Assembly (NCBI GenBank): GCA_933228895.1
Contig: OW121846.1
Span: 146,090,746 to 146,154,745 of the forward strand
Direction: 5' to 3'
DNA: 64,000 nt
DNA from: Platycnemis pennipes
Lineage: Eukaryota; Arthropoda; Insecta; Odonata; Platycnemididae
The notes beneath the pieces are model-generated. The model saw nothing but the letters and a program-made list of their open reading frames with translations. It ran no database searches and was not told where the DNA came from. Of this stretch, positions 1 through 11,512 are shown piece after piece. The first letter of the stretch is position 1. Each line of letters starts with the position of its first letter. The translations under genes and the position numbers were made by a program.

Positions 1-206
1 ATTATGTTAACTTTACAATGTATTTTTGAGTGACGCATTTGTAAATGTAGGTAGTTTAAACGATAGAAGTACAAAAAAGTCAGTATCCACACAAAAAGGT
101 TGGAAATGAAGGATGATAAACTTTTTGATTCAATGGCTGAAAGAAAAATTTTAAACAGCGATAAGAATCGAACTTCATTACCTGCAGACCACCACCCCAC
201 TCTGCT
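1..206. repeat. SINE-like interspersed repeat, copy 1
   Basis: This segment is repeated with small differences at 22196-22405, from a start like ATTATGTTAACTTTACA through a shared end near CTCTGCTATTGTT. Read on the minus strand its end has a tRNA-like B box (AAGTTCGATTCTT) preceded by a weak A-box-like TAGCAGAGTGG, which suggests a tRNA-derived short element. There is no coding potential. It lies in the intron upstream of the first visible exon. Confidence 0.55.
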
Positions 207-910
207 ATTGTTGGCTTACCTGATTTAGGAGAATACATTCTCCCCACATGTCATTCTACTTTTTTCTTGCAAACCCAGGCCAATGGAGAGAAAATCCGAG
301 ACTTTTTTTAAATTTTGTTTATAGTAGCATGAAGAAAGTCTAATTTCATTTCAAGATCAGAGTTACACAACCTCTTCTTAGGAGTAGAGAATTCTCAAAT
401 TTCATTTAAAAGGTTATTGTTAATAAGACATTGCAAAATTACTAGTTTAGCAGCTTGAAATATTCTATAATAATTTTTTCGTCTTAAAAATGGAATCCCT
501 GGATATTCCATAAATGGGATCTCTTGGCTGCATTTAATAGTTTCTGTTTCTAAAAAGAATTAGAAAGCATTCAAGGATTTGTTAATAATTGGAAAATAAT
601 TCCTTTATTAATGAAAATGAACTTATAATGTTTCTTTTAACTGCACATTTGATGTAATCGGATACTTTACTGTAAGTACAATGTAGTTGGCTTTCTGGTA
701 GGCTTTGCAATATATTTTTTACAAACTTTTCTATAATTTTTTGAGAAATCTAATTGCTGATGTTTGTTAGATATATTCAGGATGCGCTTACATGAATTAG
801 GATTTTTATTACATTAATTTTTGTTAGAAAAAGATGGTGTAGGATACTAAAGACTTTTATGATTTCACTTTTTTCTATATAGTCTACCGGTACAAAAATT
901 TTCCATTCTG

Positions 911-1362
911 ATTCTGAGTGAACAGAAAATTGAGGTTTTTGGACTTAAAATAGAAAAGCACGGCAAAAAATATAAACATAGAACATCATCATTCCAAGAA
1001 CAGTGGTTGGATGCTGAAGACTTTAGCCAGTGGGTTCTTTAAGTTCCTCTTGTAGAAGAATTTGTAATTTCTCATTGAAATGCCAATTTAGAAAGAGGGT
1101 GTTCAATCAAAAAGTAGTTTATCTTTCCCAACCAATAAAGAGAGTAACTTACTGCCAATAAAACTACATATTTAATTACTTTAATTTATCAATTATTTCT
1201 TATTTAATTACTTTATCTATATTATGCTATGGGTTGAACTACAAAAAATCCATATTCTACATAGAACTTGAAAAACATCACTTTTGACTCTTTTTATAAA
1301 TTTAGCCTTGAAAACCTTGAATTATGCTTGAATTTTATATTTGGACTTTAGTGGACACCCTG
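911..1362. repeat. Interspersed repeat, copy 1 (second copy at 29052-29534)
   Basis: The sequence from ATTCTGAGTGAA to GTGGACACCCTG closely matches 29052-29534 over about 450 bp, with scattered substitutions and small indels. The right end (GTGGACACCCTG) is the inverse of CAGGGTGTCCAC at 27554, so it is probably the terminal part of a DNA transposon with a CAGGGTGTCCAC terminus. No ORF is visible. The transposon family is inferred only from the terminus. Confidence 0.55.
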
Positions 1363-1488
1363 ATTTACTCTGTATTTATTTATGTTTTTTTTAAATTTAA
1401 TACAGCATGTTTACATCAGGAGTCATTGACACACATCAGAAAAAGTTTCTGATGAGTCAAGGGCTTCAGCATTAGATGCTGATGTTAA

Positions 1489-1781
1489 CCCATTTGCATC
1501 CATAAGCGTACTGGTACACGATCTGGATCTGGCCTCTATCACCAGGAGCATACTGGTACGCATAACGCGTTGTGTGTTACTTGTAGGTTGATGCTGCTGC
1601 CATCTTGCATTGTTTTTAAAACGTTTTGGTCAGTCATCTGTACCTGTTTGCAGCTGCTATGTGACGGCTTCATTGGCAAGTTTTCTATTTATCAATGTAG
1701 AAACTACATTTGTGATTGAATACCTTAAAAGTGGGTGGTGTTTGTGGTCACTTTAAATCTCCGAGAGAGGATGCGAATGGG
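1489..1781. mobile_element. Short piggyBac-type MITE with TTAA target duplication
   Basis: TTAA at 1485-1488 and 1782-1785 flank a 293-bp segment whose ends are inverted: CCCATTTGCATCC on the left and GGATGCGAATGGG on the right (12 of 13 positions pair). TTAA flanks are the hallmark of piggyBac insertion. Inside are two palindromic GTACTGGTAC-like boxes near 1508 and 1551. There is no ORF, so it would have to be moved in trans. Confidence 0.7.
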
Positions 1782-2459
1782 TTAAATGACTTCCACACTG
1801 GCAGTAAATACGTAGTTGACTAATGCTGTGTTTACACCATCCTCCTCTCTATGAAAATCCTACCTGCATCTGTAATGGTGCAAAATACCTTAGCCTTCAA
1901 TTATCTCCCCCAAATTACCACAGACTACTAATTTAAGTACTTCAGCATTTATTTCCCCATGTGAAAGATGGCAATAATATAATGTTGAGACTCAACATAG
2001 ATCAGTTGCAAATTATTAATTTAGACTCTTGTCTCTTGCATTAATAGTGTATACAATTTCTAATTTTAGTATAATTTGGAAATTGAGTAGAAACTGCTGT
2101 GTGGTCATTTTGGTTTGCTAGCATGTGTTGTCAGTCAGCTTGTAGTGGTTAGATGAGGTGAGATCTCATACATTTAATTCTTGAGAAGTTGCTGTGTCGT
2201 TTTATCATATTATGTGATGTTATCATATTAATACCAAATCATGTTGAATAGATCCCACCCCTTGATGGTCATATCAAAATGATCAATATATATCCCATAA
2301 TTTGTTAATGTTTATTATTATTTTTTCTTATGACATCTAACCTGAAAAATTACTGTGTCTAATGACTGGTAGTGTACTATGGTTGGGGAAATACATTAAA
2401 TAGTATTCAACTCCTATTTGTGAATTTACAGTGAAATCGTCAATCTCACTTATTTTTAG

Positions 2460-2617
2460 GCAATTGCTATTATCTGTGGAAGGTGAGGCAGAGCCTAATG
2501 TTTTTGGAAATTGCCTAGAGTGGATATTGTCATCTCTGTCTTCGTCAAAATTGAATGCTGACTGTGCCAGAAATATCCAGAAACTGTTGAGGAGAGTGCT
2601 TGCTGTATGTAACTTAC
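2460..2617 (+). CDS. Host gene, internal exon A (unknown protein)
   Basis: An open segment is bounded by an acceptor (TTATTTTTAG, ending 2459) and a strong donor (GTAAGT at 2618). It starts at codon position 3 and ends at position 1. The lone C at 2617 joins GG at 36978-36979 to make CGG (Arg), so the phase matches the next exon exactly. It encodes about 52 residues rich in Leu and Ser, consistent with amphipathic helices (for example EWILSSLSSSK and IQKLLRRVL). The composition recalls HEAT/ARM-type helical proteins, but I do not recognise the family and assign no function. The first exon of the gene is not in the window. The gypsy nest begins only 69 bp beyond this donor. Confidence 0.8.
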
Positions 2618-2686
2618 GTAAGTTAACATTTTTTTGTTGTAGAATTTTTTAGCCAGTGGAAATTTTGATTGATTTTATTGACCTAG

Positions 2687-3006
2687 TGTAAGCTGGGATG
2701 GGGTTCGGTTGAGAGTCGTAAGGGAAAAGCCGGGAATCTGGGTAACTTGGCTTTATTCGAACATCACACGTAAGATACAACCGTCGCACATCCGATCTAA
2801 AAACAGACTCCTCGCGCGAGCGCTCGGCCACTGCCTCGGGACGCTGCGTCTCTTATCTCGAAACGTGCTGATCGTCCGGAACAAGACGCTGCCCCCGGGA
2901 GAGGCAGCGCATCCGTTGGAAGAGCGAGCGCAGTGCGGAGACATTGCCTAATAAGGCCATGACTTGAAGGACTGCCATATAAGGCATGCCATCGCCCATA
3001 CTTACA
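2687..3006 (-). repeat. 3' LTR of the gypsy-like element
   Basis: This is a 320-bp LTR with perfect 6-bp terminal inverted repeats (TGTAAG...CTTACA). It is identical by eye to the split 5' LTR (9712-9769 plus 17441-17702). It lies 69 bp inside the host intron, so any transcription or polyadenylation signal in it would run antisense to the host gene. Confidence 0.92.
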
Positions 3007-3019
3007 ACTACTCCCCACC
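3007..3019 (-). promoter_or_regulatory. Polypurine tract of the gypsy-like element
   Basis: On the minus strand TGGTGGGGAGTAGT directly abuts the 3' LTR. It is purine-rich and in the right place to prime plus-strand DNA synthesis. Confidence 0.65.
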
Positions 3020-3365
3020 AAAAGTGAGTTGCTGATTATCCCATAATCAGCAACTCATAAATGTCCAAATGTACCAAATACCAAATCCAGCAGAAAGAAA
3101 ACCAATTTCAATTACTTAGAACTACACAATAACATCTCATTAAGAACATAGTACACATCAAAATAATTCCTCAAAACCCAAATAACAAATCTCAAATAAT
3201 GCTATACAAAATCAAAAATTCAATGCCATCCCAATAATCAGGAAACAAAACACGCAAGAACCTATCTAAATACACTGTTACGAACGTCCTTCTCGTTCAG
3301 TCTTATCCATTAATTACACACACATTAAAACAACCACATTAAATTTGTTACATATTCCCTTCCCG

Positions 3366-5231
3366 TTATAGATTACGCGGAACCGGCTCTGGCTCTACGC
3401 CCAATTCCTCCCCACCGTCCAATCTCACCCGAATTCTTCTCGCATCTATTATTTCGTTTTCCCCGGCTATCCCTCTAACACTCTTGCATTTCTTAATTAA
3501 CTCTCCCCGCTTCCAATACCCCCCAGCTATCAGCGCCATCCCGAATGCCCCGAGACAACCCCCAATATAGGTGTACGTCCGGCTGCCCGGCGCCCGTGCC
3601 TTATCAACTTTCGCCATAATGCCCCTCAGTTTCGTTGTCAACCGCGGCGTGCTAATTTCCCTCTCAATTTCTTGCTTGATTTCGATCATATGACTGTTAT
3701 CTACAGCCTCAAGTGTCATCTTCTCCTCCCCAAACATGTCCAACCTGGGGGATAATATTTCCATCAAGTTTCCCATTGCCTCCGACCTCCCCTGCCATGT
3801 AGCCATAATCTTAAAGTTCTCTCCTATTATGTCACACTGACTTACATTTGTTAAGAACCCACTTCCTTCCAATTTGATTGACCTGGGTCGCGTCTCCGTC
3901 ACCATCTCCCTGCACACAAGCGTTATTGACGTTGGGGATGGGACTGCAAAAATCCATCCATGACCTACGCGGCGAAAATACGGAATCTCAAACCGCAACT
4001 CCGTCCGGTCACACCCCCTTGAGCCTCTTTCCATGAACAGCTGATACTCACATCCTCCACTGGCCGCACTAATCAACATAACCTTTCCTGGGCACACATA
4101 AATCGGTCCCATACGACAATCTCTTAGCTCCTCTCCACTCAGCAGGGCGTAGTACAGTCTATCTTTTGTGACCAGGAGGATGGACTCTTCTACCATCCAC
4201 CTACCGAAAATCTTCAACTCCGGGTATGCAATCGGGAAAACATGGATCTTATAACGCTCCAGCACGCTGCCTTCACTTCTCAGTGGAATTTCCACTAAAA
4301 CCCGCAACTGATCCCCCCGTAAAACGACTGAGGCCCGCGCTATTTCATAATACAAATAGAGTGACTCATGCTCACAGGGCGCTAACATAGATAACGGTGG
4401 CCTCAGGTTATCTCTAATCTTTTTAAGCAATTCTAAGTACCTAACCGGGGTCACTAGAGTACTACTCAGACGATTATAGGCACTGTTTTCCAGGGCGACT
4501 CTCAATCCTACCACATCTATACGCACATTCACTAATATTTGTCCCAATTGTCTTAGCGCGTCCTCATCTGATAGGAGCCCCCTCACACGCGCGATATTCG
4601 CTGCAGATGTGTTGGCTCGCTCTAGCGATCGATTCTTTAGCTCCACTAATTCCTCGACCACGCTCCGCAGGAACCTAGTGTTATTTGACACCCGGTCTTC
4701 CAGCCCTTCCACTACAAGCAACTGTCCCTCGATTTCCATCTGAGCCTTCCCCCCATCCCTTTCCAATTTCTCTAGCCGCCCATTTATCCGCTGCAAATCG
4801 CCAGCATCTAATGTGCCAAATATGGTGCGTAGTACTTACCCTCCAGCGTCTATCCATCCCCGGCGCACTCTGCGCTTATCAATTAAGTCGACCAGCGTTT
4901 CCATTTCTTCCTTTACGCGCGCATACTCCGCCATCATTCGCCCAACGGCTACCCTATATCCCTCCTCTACTCTACCAATATTATACGCCCTCGCGTGCCG
5001 CCCTAAAACGTCGAACATTGTGACTAGGCGCTTATATTCATCCCGTACCTCCTTAAGGTCTAAATTAAATACCAAAATCGACGTTTTATCCGTCATAATC
5101 ACATCTTGCTGCCGCTCAAACATTACCCCGCTATGCAGCGTTTTTACCTCTTGACCAACGACCCCATTGGAGCGTAGCCGGTTCCCGCAACCCATCAAAA
5201 TGGCAACAACCCAACACATTAATATAGACAT
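3366..5231 (-). pseudogene. Env-like (F-type) membrane protein gene with one in-frame stop
   Basis: Two open segments (5231-4836 and 4796-3366, plus open codons between) lie in the same frame, separated by a single TAA at 4836-4838, giving about 622 codons in total. The first segment opens with a hydrophobic signal-like stretch (residues 1-16) and ends with a basic RRVRR at residues 120-124, which looks like a furin-type cleavage site. The second segment has long helical, leucine-heavy stretches after the start and a hydrophobic anchor (about residues 410-428, YIGGCLGAFGMALIAGGYW), followed by a basic cytoplasmic tail of 48 residues. This architecture matches insect errantivirus/baculovirus F-like envelope proteins, which mediate membrane fusion. 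The assignment rests on position and architecture, not a search. The stop would cut the product just after the cleavage-like site. Confidence 0.75.
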
Positions 5232-5350
5232 CTCCCTTATTAATACTTAAACCTACGTAAAACACAATATCAGCGGCTATTACCAAATAAAAAGCACATA
5301 CACAAGAAATTCTGAAATAACACACAGCAACAATATTTCATACAATTACA

Positions 5351-7429
5351 TCACTGCTCTTCAGATTGAGAAGGTAACCGTCCCTGGCTCCGCAGTTGAT
5401 AAGGGCACACTAGTGAGGGCGGCGATGGCTCTCTGGGAATTCGAGATCGTAAGGGGTAGGGGGACCGCTGCACTGCACTTAGGGAGGGGGGTGGAGGTAG
5501 GTATGGCGAGGTGGGAGGGGAAGGTGGGGTCGCCTCCCCACTCGTCTCCTCGTCGACGATGTACTCTCCTTCTGCTCCCTCTCCTCCTTCCTCGTCTCCG
5601 TGGACCCTCTCCTCGTGAGGAGAAGTCGCGCCTCGCTGCGGGGGGATCTCCTCTATCTCCTCCCACTCGTCCTCCTCCTGGAGGGGGAAGGAACCCGGCG
5701 CCGCGTTGTCGGGTTCCGTGGGGATCTTCCGCGATGGTCGCCCTCGACGGCGATGTTCACCAACTCCTATGGTGGGGGGAATAGCACCGCGGTAAGGTTT
5801 CACACGATTTCTATGGACCACCAGGGTGCGAAACGGAAGCTCCAGCAAGAGATTGCACTTAGATGTGACTTTCAGGATCTTATACGGGCCCGACCACGGC
5901 TTATGAAACTTTCTCACCTGCCCTACCTTTAGGCCTGGATCACTAAGGAATACATAATCGCCCTTCTTATAATCCCACAATTTCCCCTTTGGTTTCGTAC
6001 CCTGTTGCCGATTCCTCTGTGCCTGTCTGTCCTTCCTTGCGCATTTTTTCCACATTTCCCGCAATCGCACTCTCAACTCCGCGACGGAAGGATGCTCCGA
6101 TTTCTCACCCGCTTTTTGTCCACATTCAAACGGCGTTACCATGGGTTTCCCAAACACAATTTCCTGTGGGGAGAATCCTGTGCTCGAATGAACATTCGAG
6201 TTGTATGCGGCCACCGCATAATCTAGCCATTCGTCCCAATCGTTGTTCCTCACATTTACGTAATGGCTCAATATCTGTGCTATAGAGCGATGAACTCGCT
6301 CGCAACGCCCGTTCCCCTCGGGATGCCCGGGACTTGTTCTTAATTGTCTGACACGCAACAGCTTACACACTCCCCTGAATAGTTCCGACATGAAGTTGCT
6401 CCCTTGGTCCGACAAGATAACCTCCGGGACACCGAATTTCAGGATCCATTGCTTCACCAGGGCCGACGCCACGGTTTCCGCCGTCTGATCGGGTAGAGGC
6501 ACCATCACTACATATCTCGAAAAGTGATCAATTATCGTCAGAATATACCTGTTTTCCCGAGCTGTTCGAGGCATAGCACCAACGATATCCACCGCGATGA
6601 ACTCAAAAGTACTTTTGGGTGTGGGCAGCGCTTGCAAGGGTGCTCTACTCCTTCCATAGGGACTACGCCTACTACAAGCAATGCAGCTGCGCACGTGCTC
6701 TTCCACGTCTCTCTTTAAATGGGGCCACCAAAAATTCCGTTCTATCCTATCGGTGGTCGCCGCCCCATGCCCTGATAACACATGCTCATGATGCCACTGT
6801 AGGATGTCCTTTCTTAGTCTGACAGGAACTACCACTTTGCTCCCACATTCCATTTTTTTATAGAGCACTCCGTTCTGAAATTCGAACCCTGCGCTTCCTT
6901 CCCATTTTGCACAATCCTCGTCCTTTGATTGCTCTGCCCCAAAGTCTATCTCATTTTCAGCGATCACCTTACACACCTTCCTACTTAGTGCGTCAGCGTT
7001 TGCGTGCTTTTTGCCTGGCTTATGTATCACTTCGTAGTCATACTCCCCTAGCTTGAGGGTCCATCTCAGTAACCGACTACTTGGGTCCTTCAGTCCGAAT
7101 AACCACTTCAATGCAGCATGATCAGTCACTATGGTGAACTTCCGTCCGTACACATAGCAGCGGAAATGGTTAATTGCCCACACCACCCCCAGCAGTTCCT
7201 TCTCAGTCGTTGTGTACGCGATTTCGGGACTTGTCAGCTGTCGGGAAGCGTACGCCACTGGGCGTTCCACGCCATCGTGCACTTGTGATAAAACTGCACC
7301 GATTGCATAATTACTTGCGTCAGTGGAGATAACAAAGGGCATAGAAAAATCCGGGTATACCAAGACAGGGGTGCTAGTTAACGCTTTCTTCAAAACTTCA
7401 ACAGCCTCGTCACACTCCGGAGTCCACAC
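5351..7429 (-). pseudogene. Pol, downstream part: RNase H and integrase
   Basis: This 692-residue open frame is the continuation of the RT frame but out of register with it. RNase H spans about residues 28-150, with Asp37 (TDAS), Glu78 and Asp103 (TDH) visible. The integrase zinc finger has His213-221 and Cys249/Cys252. The catalytic triad is Asp281, Asp341 and Glu377, with the canonical 35-residue spacing between the last two. A GPY/F-like segment follows (GPYKIL...RNRVKPY), then a long acidic, proline-rich tail. Relative to the upstream frame one base is missing in the G-run at 7438-7442, so a fused Pol would not be made without frameshifting. Every catalytic residue I looked for is intact. 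Confidence 0.9.
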
Positions 7430-9033
7430 GAACGCGGCCCCCTTTTCAATAGTCTCGTTAAGGGACGGGTAATTACCGCGTAATTACTTACGAACCGGCG
7501 ATAGTAGTTCGTTAACCCTAAAAATGACTGCGTCTCCTTCACTGATTTAGGGGTGGGGAAATTCAGCACTGCCGTCACTTTTGCCGGGTCTGGGTGCACT
7601 CCCTCCGCGCTGATCACATGGCCTAGATAATTAACTTGTGGCAGCGCAAAATGGCATTTCTCTAACTTCAGTGACAGGCCTGCTGCCTCGAGTTTGTCAA
7701 ACACACGCTCCAACCGACTTGCATGCTCACTCACCGAACTGCTAAAAACAATGATATCGTCTAAGTACACTAAACACTCATTTGGACTAAGACCTCGCAG
7801 TACGCCATTCATAAAACGCATAAATGATGACGGGGCATTTCGGAGACCGAAGGGGAGACGAACATACTCATAATGTCCGCTGTCCACGTTAAACCCGGTC
7901 TTTTCAATTGATTCCGGAGATAACGGTATCTGGTGATACCCCGCGACCATGTCCAGGGTGGTGAAATATCTACACCCTCCTAAGTACTCCAGGGTTTCAA
8001 CAATGTTCGGCAACGGATACACGTCGGGCTTCGTTATCGCGTTGAGTGCACGAAAATCTATACAAAATCGATAACACGGTTTCCCGTCTATCGACTTTTT
8101 AGGCACAATGACAACTGGTGAGGCCCACGGACTATTACTGGGTCTTATGACTCCGCTTGCCAATTGCTCTGCCACAAATTCCTCAATTAACGGTTTAAAA
8201 TGATGCGGGGTCCGGTAAGGCTTTCGATAAATGGGTCGCGCGTCCCCGGTTAGGATCTCGTGTGACGTTAAATGAGTGGCGGGTGGATTCTTTGAATACG
8301 CGAATAGCTGACTGTGCCTTTCCAGCACGGGAAGCAATACCGAGCACTCTTCTGATTCTAAGTGACTGAGCTTCTCGGCAATTTGTTCCTCCACATCCCC
8401 TCTCGCCTCAGTCTCCACACTATTCACTAGGACTTCTCTCTCACCTTCCCCGCCATCGTCTGACTCTTCTGCAACTTCACTTGCCCTAACTATCAGAGTC
8501 CCCTTATTTAGGATCACATCATTAAGCCCAAAGTTACTTACGCATGCCAGCGTACACCTCTTTCCGTCCACCTTACTTATGCTCCGGGCGACCCAGCACT
8601 CCTCCATCTCGAGCGCGGGTTCGAGGACACACTCCTCGCCTTCTCTCCATCCATCTCGTGGTAAGGGGACTGTCAACACCCTCGCCGAGCGGGAAGGGAT
8701 GATCTCCGCCGCCGCAAGCCGCACCGGCACCTCCACGCGGTAACGGCGCCCTCCTGGAACCCCGGTCCTCGGCGGCACGGACTCCCGCGCGCGCACGCCC
8801 GCGTCCGCCGGATACTCCCGCGCCACCCACGGCGAAGATCTGCCTCCGTCACTCGGCGTTCCCTCCGTCCGCTCCGTCGTCTCCGCCGGCCGCATCCGCG
8901 TCACCTCCGGCATCGCTCCATTTCTTTTTCCCCGGCGCCCCCTTCTCCGCCCCTGCGCCGTCGCCATCTTGGCCTCGTCCGTCACTCGGGCCATCTCTCG
9001 CGTTCCTCCTTCCCAACCCCCATTTATCGTCAT
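7390..9033 (-). pseudogene. Pol, upstream part: reverse transcriptase
   Basis: This 547-residue open frame starts with ATG at 9033. The RT domain covers about residues 260-510, with Asp361 (TTLDM) and the YLDD box at 423-426. The N-terminal 120 residues are basic and low-complexity (GRRRGRRGKRNG). Residues 120-185 resemble the domain usually lying between protease and RT. No DTG/DSG aspartic protease motif is present, and no CCHC knuckle is seen between here and gag, so part of the nucleocapsid-protease region seems to be missing. The last 15 or so residues are out of frame, caused by a one-base loss at 7438-7442. Confidence 0.9.
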
Positions 9034-9043
9034 TGCCCTCCTA

Positions 9044-9634
9044 TCATTCGCCTATCTTCCCTGCGAGGCCATTCAAAAACGCGTCCAACGCTCGCTCGTC
9101 CGCTTCCGCCAGCCGAACTGCAGCCTCTCCCGGATTCTCTTCCTCCTTTATCGTTTGTATATTTATGCTACGTATCCGGTCTGCGAACTCTTCGATTCCT
9201 TCTCCCGGCCCCATCCTCACATTCGCTAGCAACTCCCTATAATACCGGCGGTTTTCCACGCCGCCGTACCTCTTCAATAACAGGTCTTTCGCTTCTGCAT
9301 AACTCGTCACATTCCCCGTTTTTTCGTGTGCCTGCATAAATCCCGCAGCCCCTGCTCGAAGTTTCAACACCAGAGCACCTAACTTGTCCCCGTCACTCCA
9401 TCCGCCGAACTCAGCCGCTCTCTCCAAACACGACACAAACCCTTCTACGTTCTCTCCTCTCGCCCCCGTAAACGGCTCCACAGCGGATAGCGTCGAATAC
9501 GATTTATTCCTACATTCACCTCTCGCAGCGCTTTCTTCCCTGTCCTGTTTCAACAATCTTAACTGCTCGCTCAATTCGTCCAACGCTTGCTGCAGCTCCA
9601 TTTCGCGTCCCGACATACTCACATGTCCCGCCAT
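9044..9634 (-). CDS. Gag-like capsid protein of the gypsy element
   Basis: A 196-residue ORF follows the primer site by 56 bp. An N-terminal coiled-coil-like stretch (LQQALDELSEQLRLLKQ) is followed by a retrotransposon gag core with the typical FTG...FVSCLE and YAEAKDLLLKRYGG segments. It assembles the particle in related elements. It is short for a full Gag and lacks a zinc knuckle. The stop lies 10 bp before the ATG of the RT frame and the two frames differ, so RT would need frameshifting or reinitiation unless a deletion has removed the junction. Confidence 0.8.
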   Translation of the reverse strand: MAGHVSMSGREMELQQALDELSEQLRLLKQDREESAARGECRNKSYSTLSAVEPFTGARGENVEGFVSCLERAAEFGGWSDGDKLGALVLKLRAGAAGFMQAHEKTGNVTSYAEAKDLLLKRYGGVENRRYYRELLANVRMGPGEGIEEFADRIRSINIQTIKEEENPGEAAVRLAEADERALDAFLNGLAGKIGE

Positions 9635-9689
9635 TCTTACACAACACTTCCACTACTTACGGCTTATATTACAACTCGTCGAACTCGGA

Positions 9690-9708
9690 GATCCCACTTC
9701 TGACACCA
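9690..9708 (-). promoter_or_regulatory. Primer binding site, tRNA-Leu type
   Basis: On the minus strand TGGTGTCAGAAGTGGGATC begins 3 bp after the 5' LTR. It is close to the complement of the 3' end of metazoan tRNA-Leu (ends in TGACACCA). It marks where minus-strand cDNA synthesis starts. Confidence 0.75.
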
Positions 9709-9711
9709 AAT

Positions 9712-9769
9712 TGTAAGCTGGGATGGGGTTCGGTTGAGAGTCGTAAGGGAAAAGCCGGGAATCTGGGTA
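9712..9769 (-). repeat. 5' LTR of the gypsy-like element, inner part
   Basis: It is identical to 2687-2744. The LTR is interrupted after GGGTA by the LOA-like insertion. The last 15 bp (9755-9769, CCGGGAATCTGGGTA) are duplicated at 17426-17440. Confidence 0.92.
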
Positions 9770-9866
9770 GATAGATAGATTGAAATAGTGGTGGAGTTCC
9801 TCGCAACGGAGGCCCTGGAGCACTTAGACCTATTGGTCCATTGTGCCAACCACCCTTTTGGAGAAG

Positions 9867-11247
9867 TCACCCATAAAGGCCAATCGCCTTGCTAAAGGCC
9901 AGCAAGTCCCCGATGGGGATTTCCCTTACCTCCCTGGGTTCCAAAAATGGGGAACCCAGGTACCTGTTTCGAGTCCTCATCACCACAGGGCACTCGCATA
10001 GTATGTGGGATGTGGTTTCGTCCCCTTCTTCGCACCACCTGCATCTGGGGGAATCTACGATTCCCAGGAGGTGCAGGTGCCTCATCACCTGGTAGTGCCC
10101 CAAGAGGAGACCCACTACCGTCCGTAGTTGACCCCTGTTTAATGACAGGAGTCTTCTGGCAGGCCCAGGTCTAGGCTCTCCAATATGCAGTTTGGCATGT
10201 CTAAGGCCTGGTGCCACTCGCCAGATCTCAGAATGTCGGGCTAGCCCCCACATTCTAATTTCCGCCATCCCTACCGACGAAGCAATAGGTATGATTGGCT
10301 CTGGACCAACCGGATCTCGGCTGGAACCGGCCCTTGCCAGCTCATCAGCCATCTCATTTCCGGATATGCCTGCATGACCAGGCACCCAGAAGAGTTCCAC
10401 CTTGCCGCATCTTGCTATATTATTGAGTGCCTCACGACACTCCTGCAGCAGCTGTGATTTGCACCATGGCGATGTCAGCGCCTTTAGAGCTGCCTGACTG
10501 TCCGTGCATATGTGTATCGGTCTGTTAAACTTCCCGATCTCCTTAATAGCATACGCGCAGGTCAGAAGTGCATATACTTCCGCCTGGAACACCGTAGCAT
10601 ATTTTCCCAAAGGGATTGAGAGCTTTCTTTGTGTACTACAATTGTAGATGCCCGCTCCCGCTCTTCCTTCTTTCCTAGAGCCGTCCGTACACCATACCTC
10701 GGCCCCAGAGTGAAGATCTTTCCCCTTTCCTCTAGCCCATTGTTCCCTATCCGGGAAGTGGGTTTTGAAGTAGGGGGGTGTTTGATTGAATCTGGCTATC
10801 ATTCCATCACTGCCCATCCCGAGGATGGGACTCGACTTCATGAGCTCCGTCCAAACCTGTCTATGACCATAGGAACTTCCTTTGTCATACCACTGTCCCA
10901 TACATTTGAGACGATAGGCTGCTGTCCTTGCCTGTACCTCAGCTTCCACATAAAGTGGAGGGAGGTTCAGCAGCGTTTCCAGAGCTAGAGTTGGGGTTGT
11001 TCTCATAGCCCCCGTAATGCCCATGCAGGCCATTCGCTGAAGGTGGTTCAGTTTATTCTCAGCAGTTTTGAGCCGGACTCTCTTCCACCACACTATAGAG
11101 CAGTACAGGAAACTAGGTTTAATGACTGCCGTATAAATCCATCTAATGGCTTTTGGTTGAAGTCCCCATGTTTTACCAAGGGTCCTCCTGCACATCCATA
11201 AAGAGGCACAAGCTTTCTTTGCCTTGGTCTCCAAATGCTCTCCCCAG
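9867..11247 (-). pseudogene. LOA-like ORF2, 3' part: RNase H and C-terminal zinc finger
   Basis: The frame is open from the MITE boundary to a stop at 9867. The first 110 residues are the post-RT segment (RRTLGKTWGLQPK, VIKPSFLYCSIVWW). RNase H covers about residues 178-305 of the segment counted from 11234, with Asp184 (CTDGS), Glu219, Asp245 (CTDSQAA) and Asp297 (NEMADELAR). A C-terminal Cys-rich CRWCEEGDETTSHILCEC motif follows. Frame arithmetic shows it is in register with the upstream ORF2 once the 1,153-bp MITE plus one TTAA is discounted. Confidence 0.88.
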
Positions 11248-11266
11248 TTAACACGTTCGCTGCGGC

Positions 11267-11512
11267 GTGACCCACCGGTGGGTCACGCTAATCCTTCTAG
11301 CGCCGCGGCCGTAAAATTCTGTGAATTGTCTCAACTTGCGAGGAGTATTGTGAGAGTAGGAATCGAGATCTTCTCGAGTGACTTCACCCAGAGGTTAGTC
11401 ACAGTTCAAATAACAGACTGCTATGTGTCACTTAGTGTGACCCACCGGTGGGTCACTCCGCCCCTCCTGAAACTTTTTTCACCGTGAGCGGTGTGACCCA
11501 CCGGTGGGTCAC
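11267..11512. repeat. Three 20-bp perfect palindromes, left end of the MITE
   Basis: GTGACCCACCGGTGGGTCAC occurs at 11267-11286, 11437-11456 and 11493-11512 without any mismatch. Each could fold as a 10-bp hairpin or bind a symmetric protein dimer. I infer transposase or host-factor sites; nothing here proves it. Confidence 0.9.

Noticed and set aside
2649..3021. Several short ORFs on both strands in the LTR region, repeated at 17449-17640
   Set aside because: They duplicate exactly because they lie in the two LTRs; no LTR-encoded protein is expected.
4759..4839. Mini-intron that would remove the env stop
   Set aside because: With the donor at 4839, the AGs 31-32, 48-49, 67-68 and 69-70 nt downstream give the wrong phase. 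The phase-compatible AG 80-81 nt downstream has no pyrimidine tract.
5361..6822. Many overlapping plus-strand ORFs over pol
   Set aside because: They are antisense shadows of the RNase H-integrase frame, which has clear catalytic motifs.
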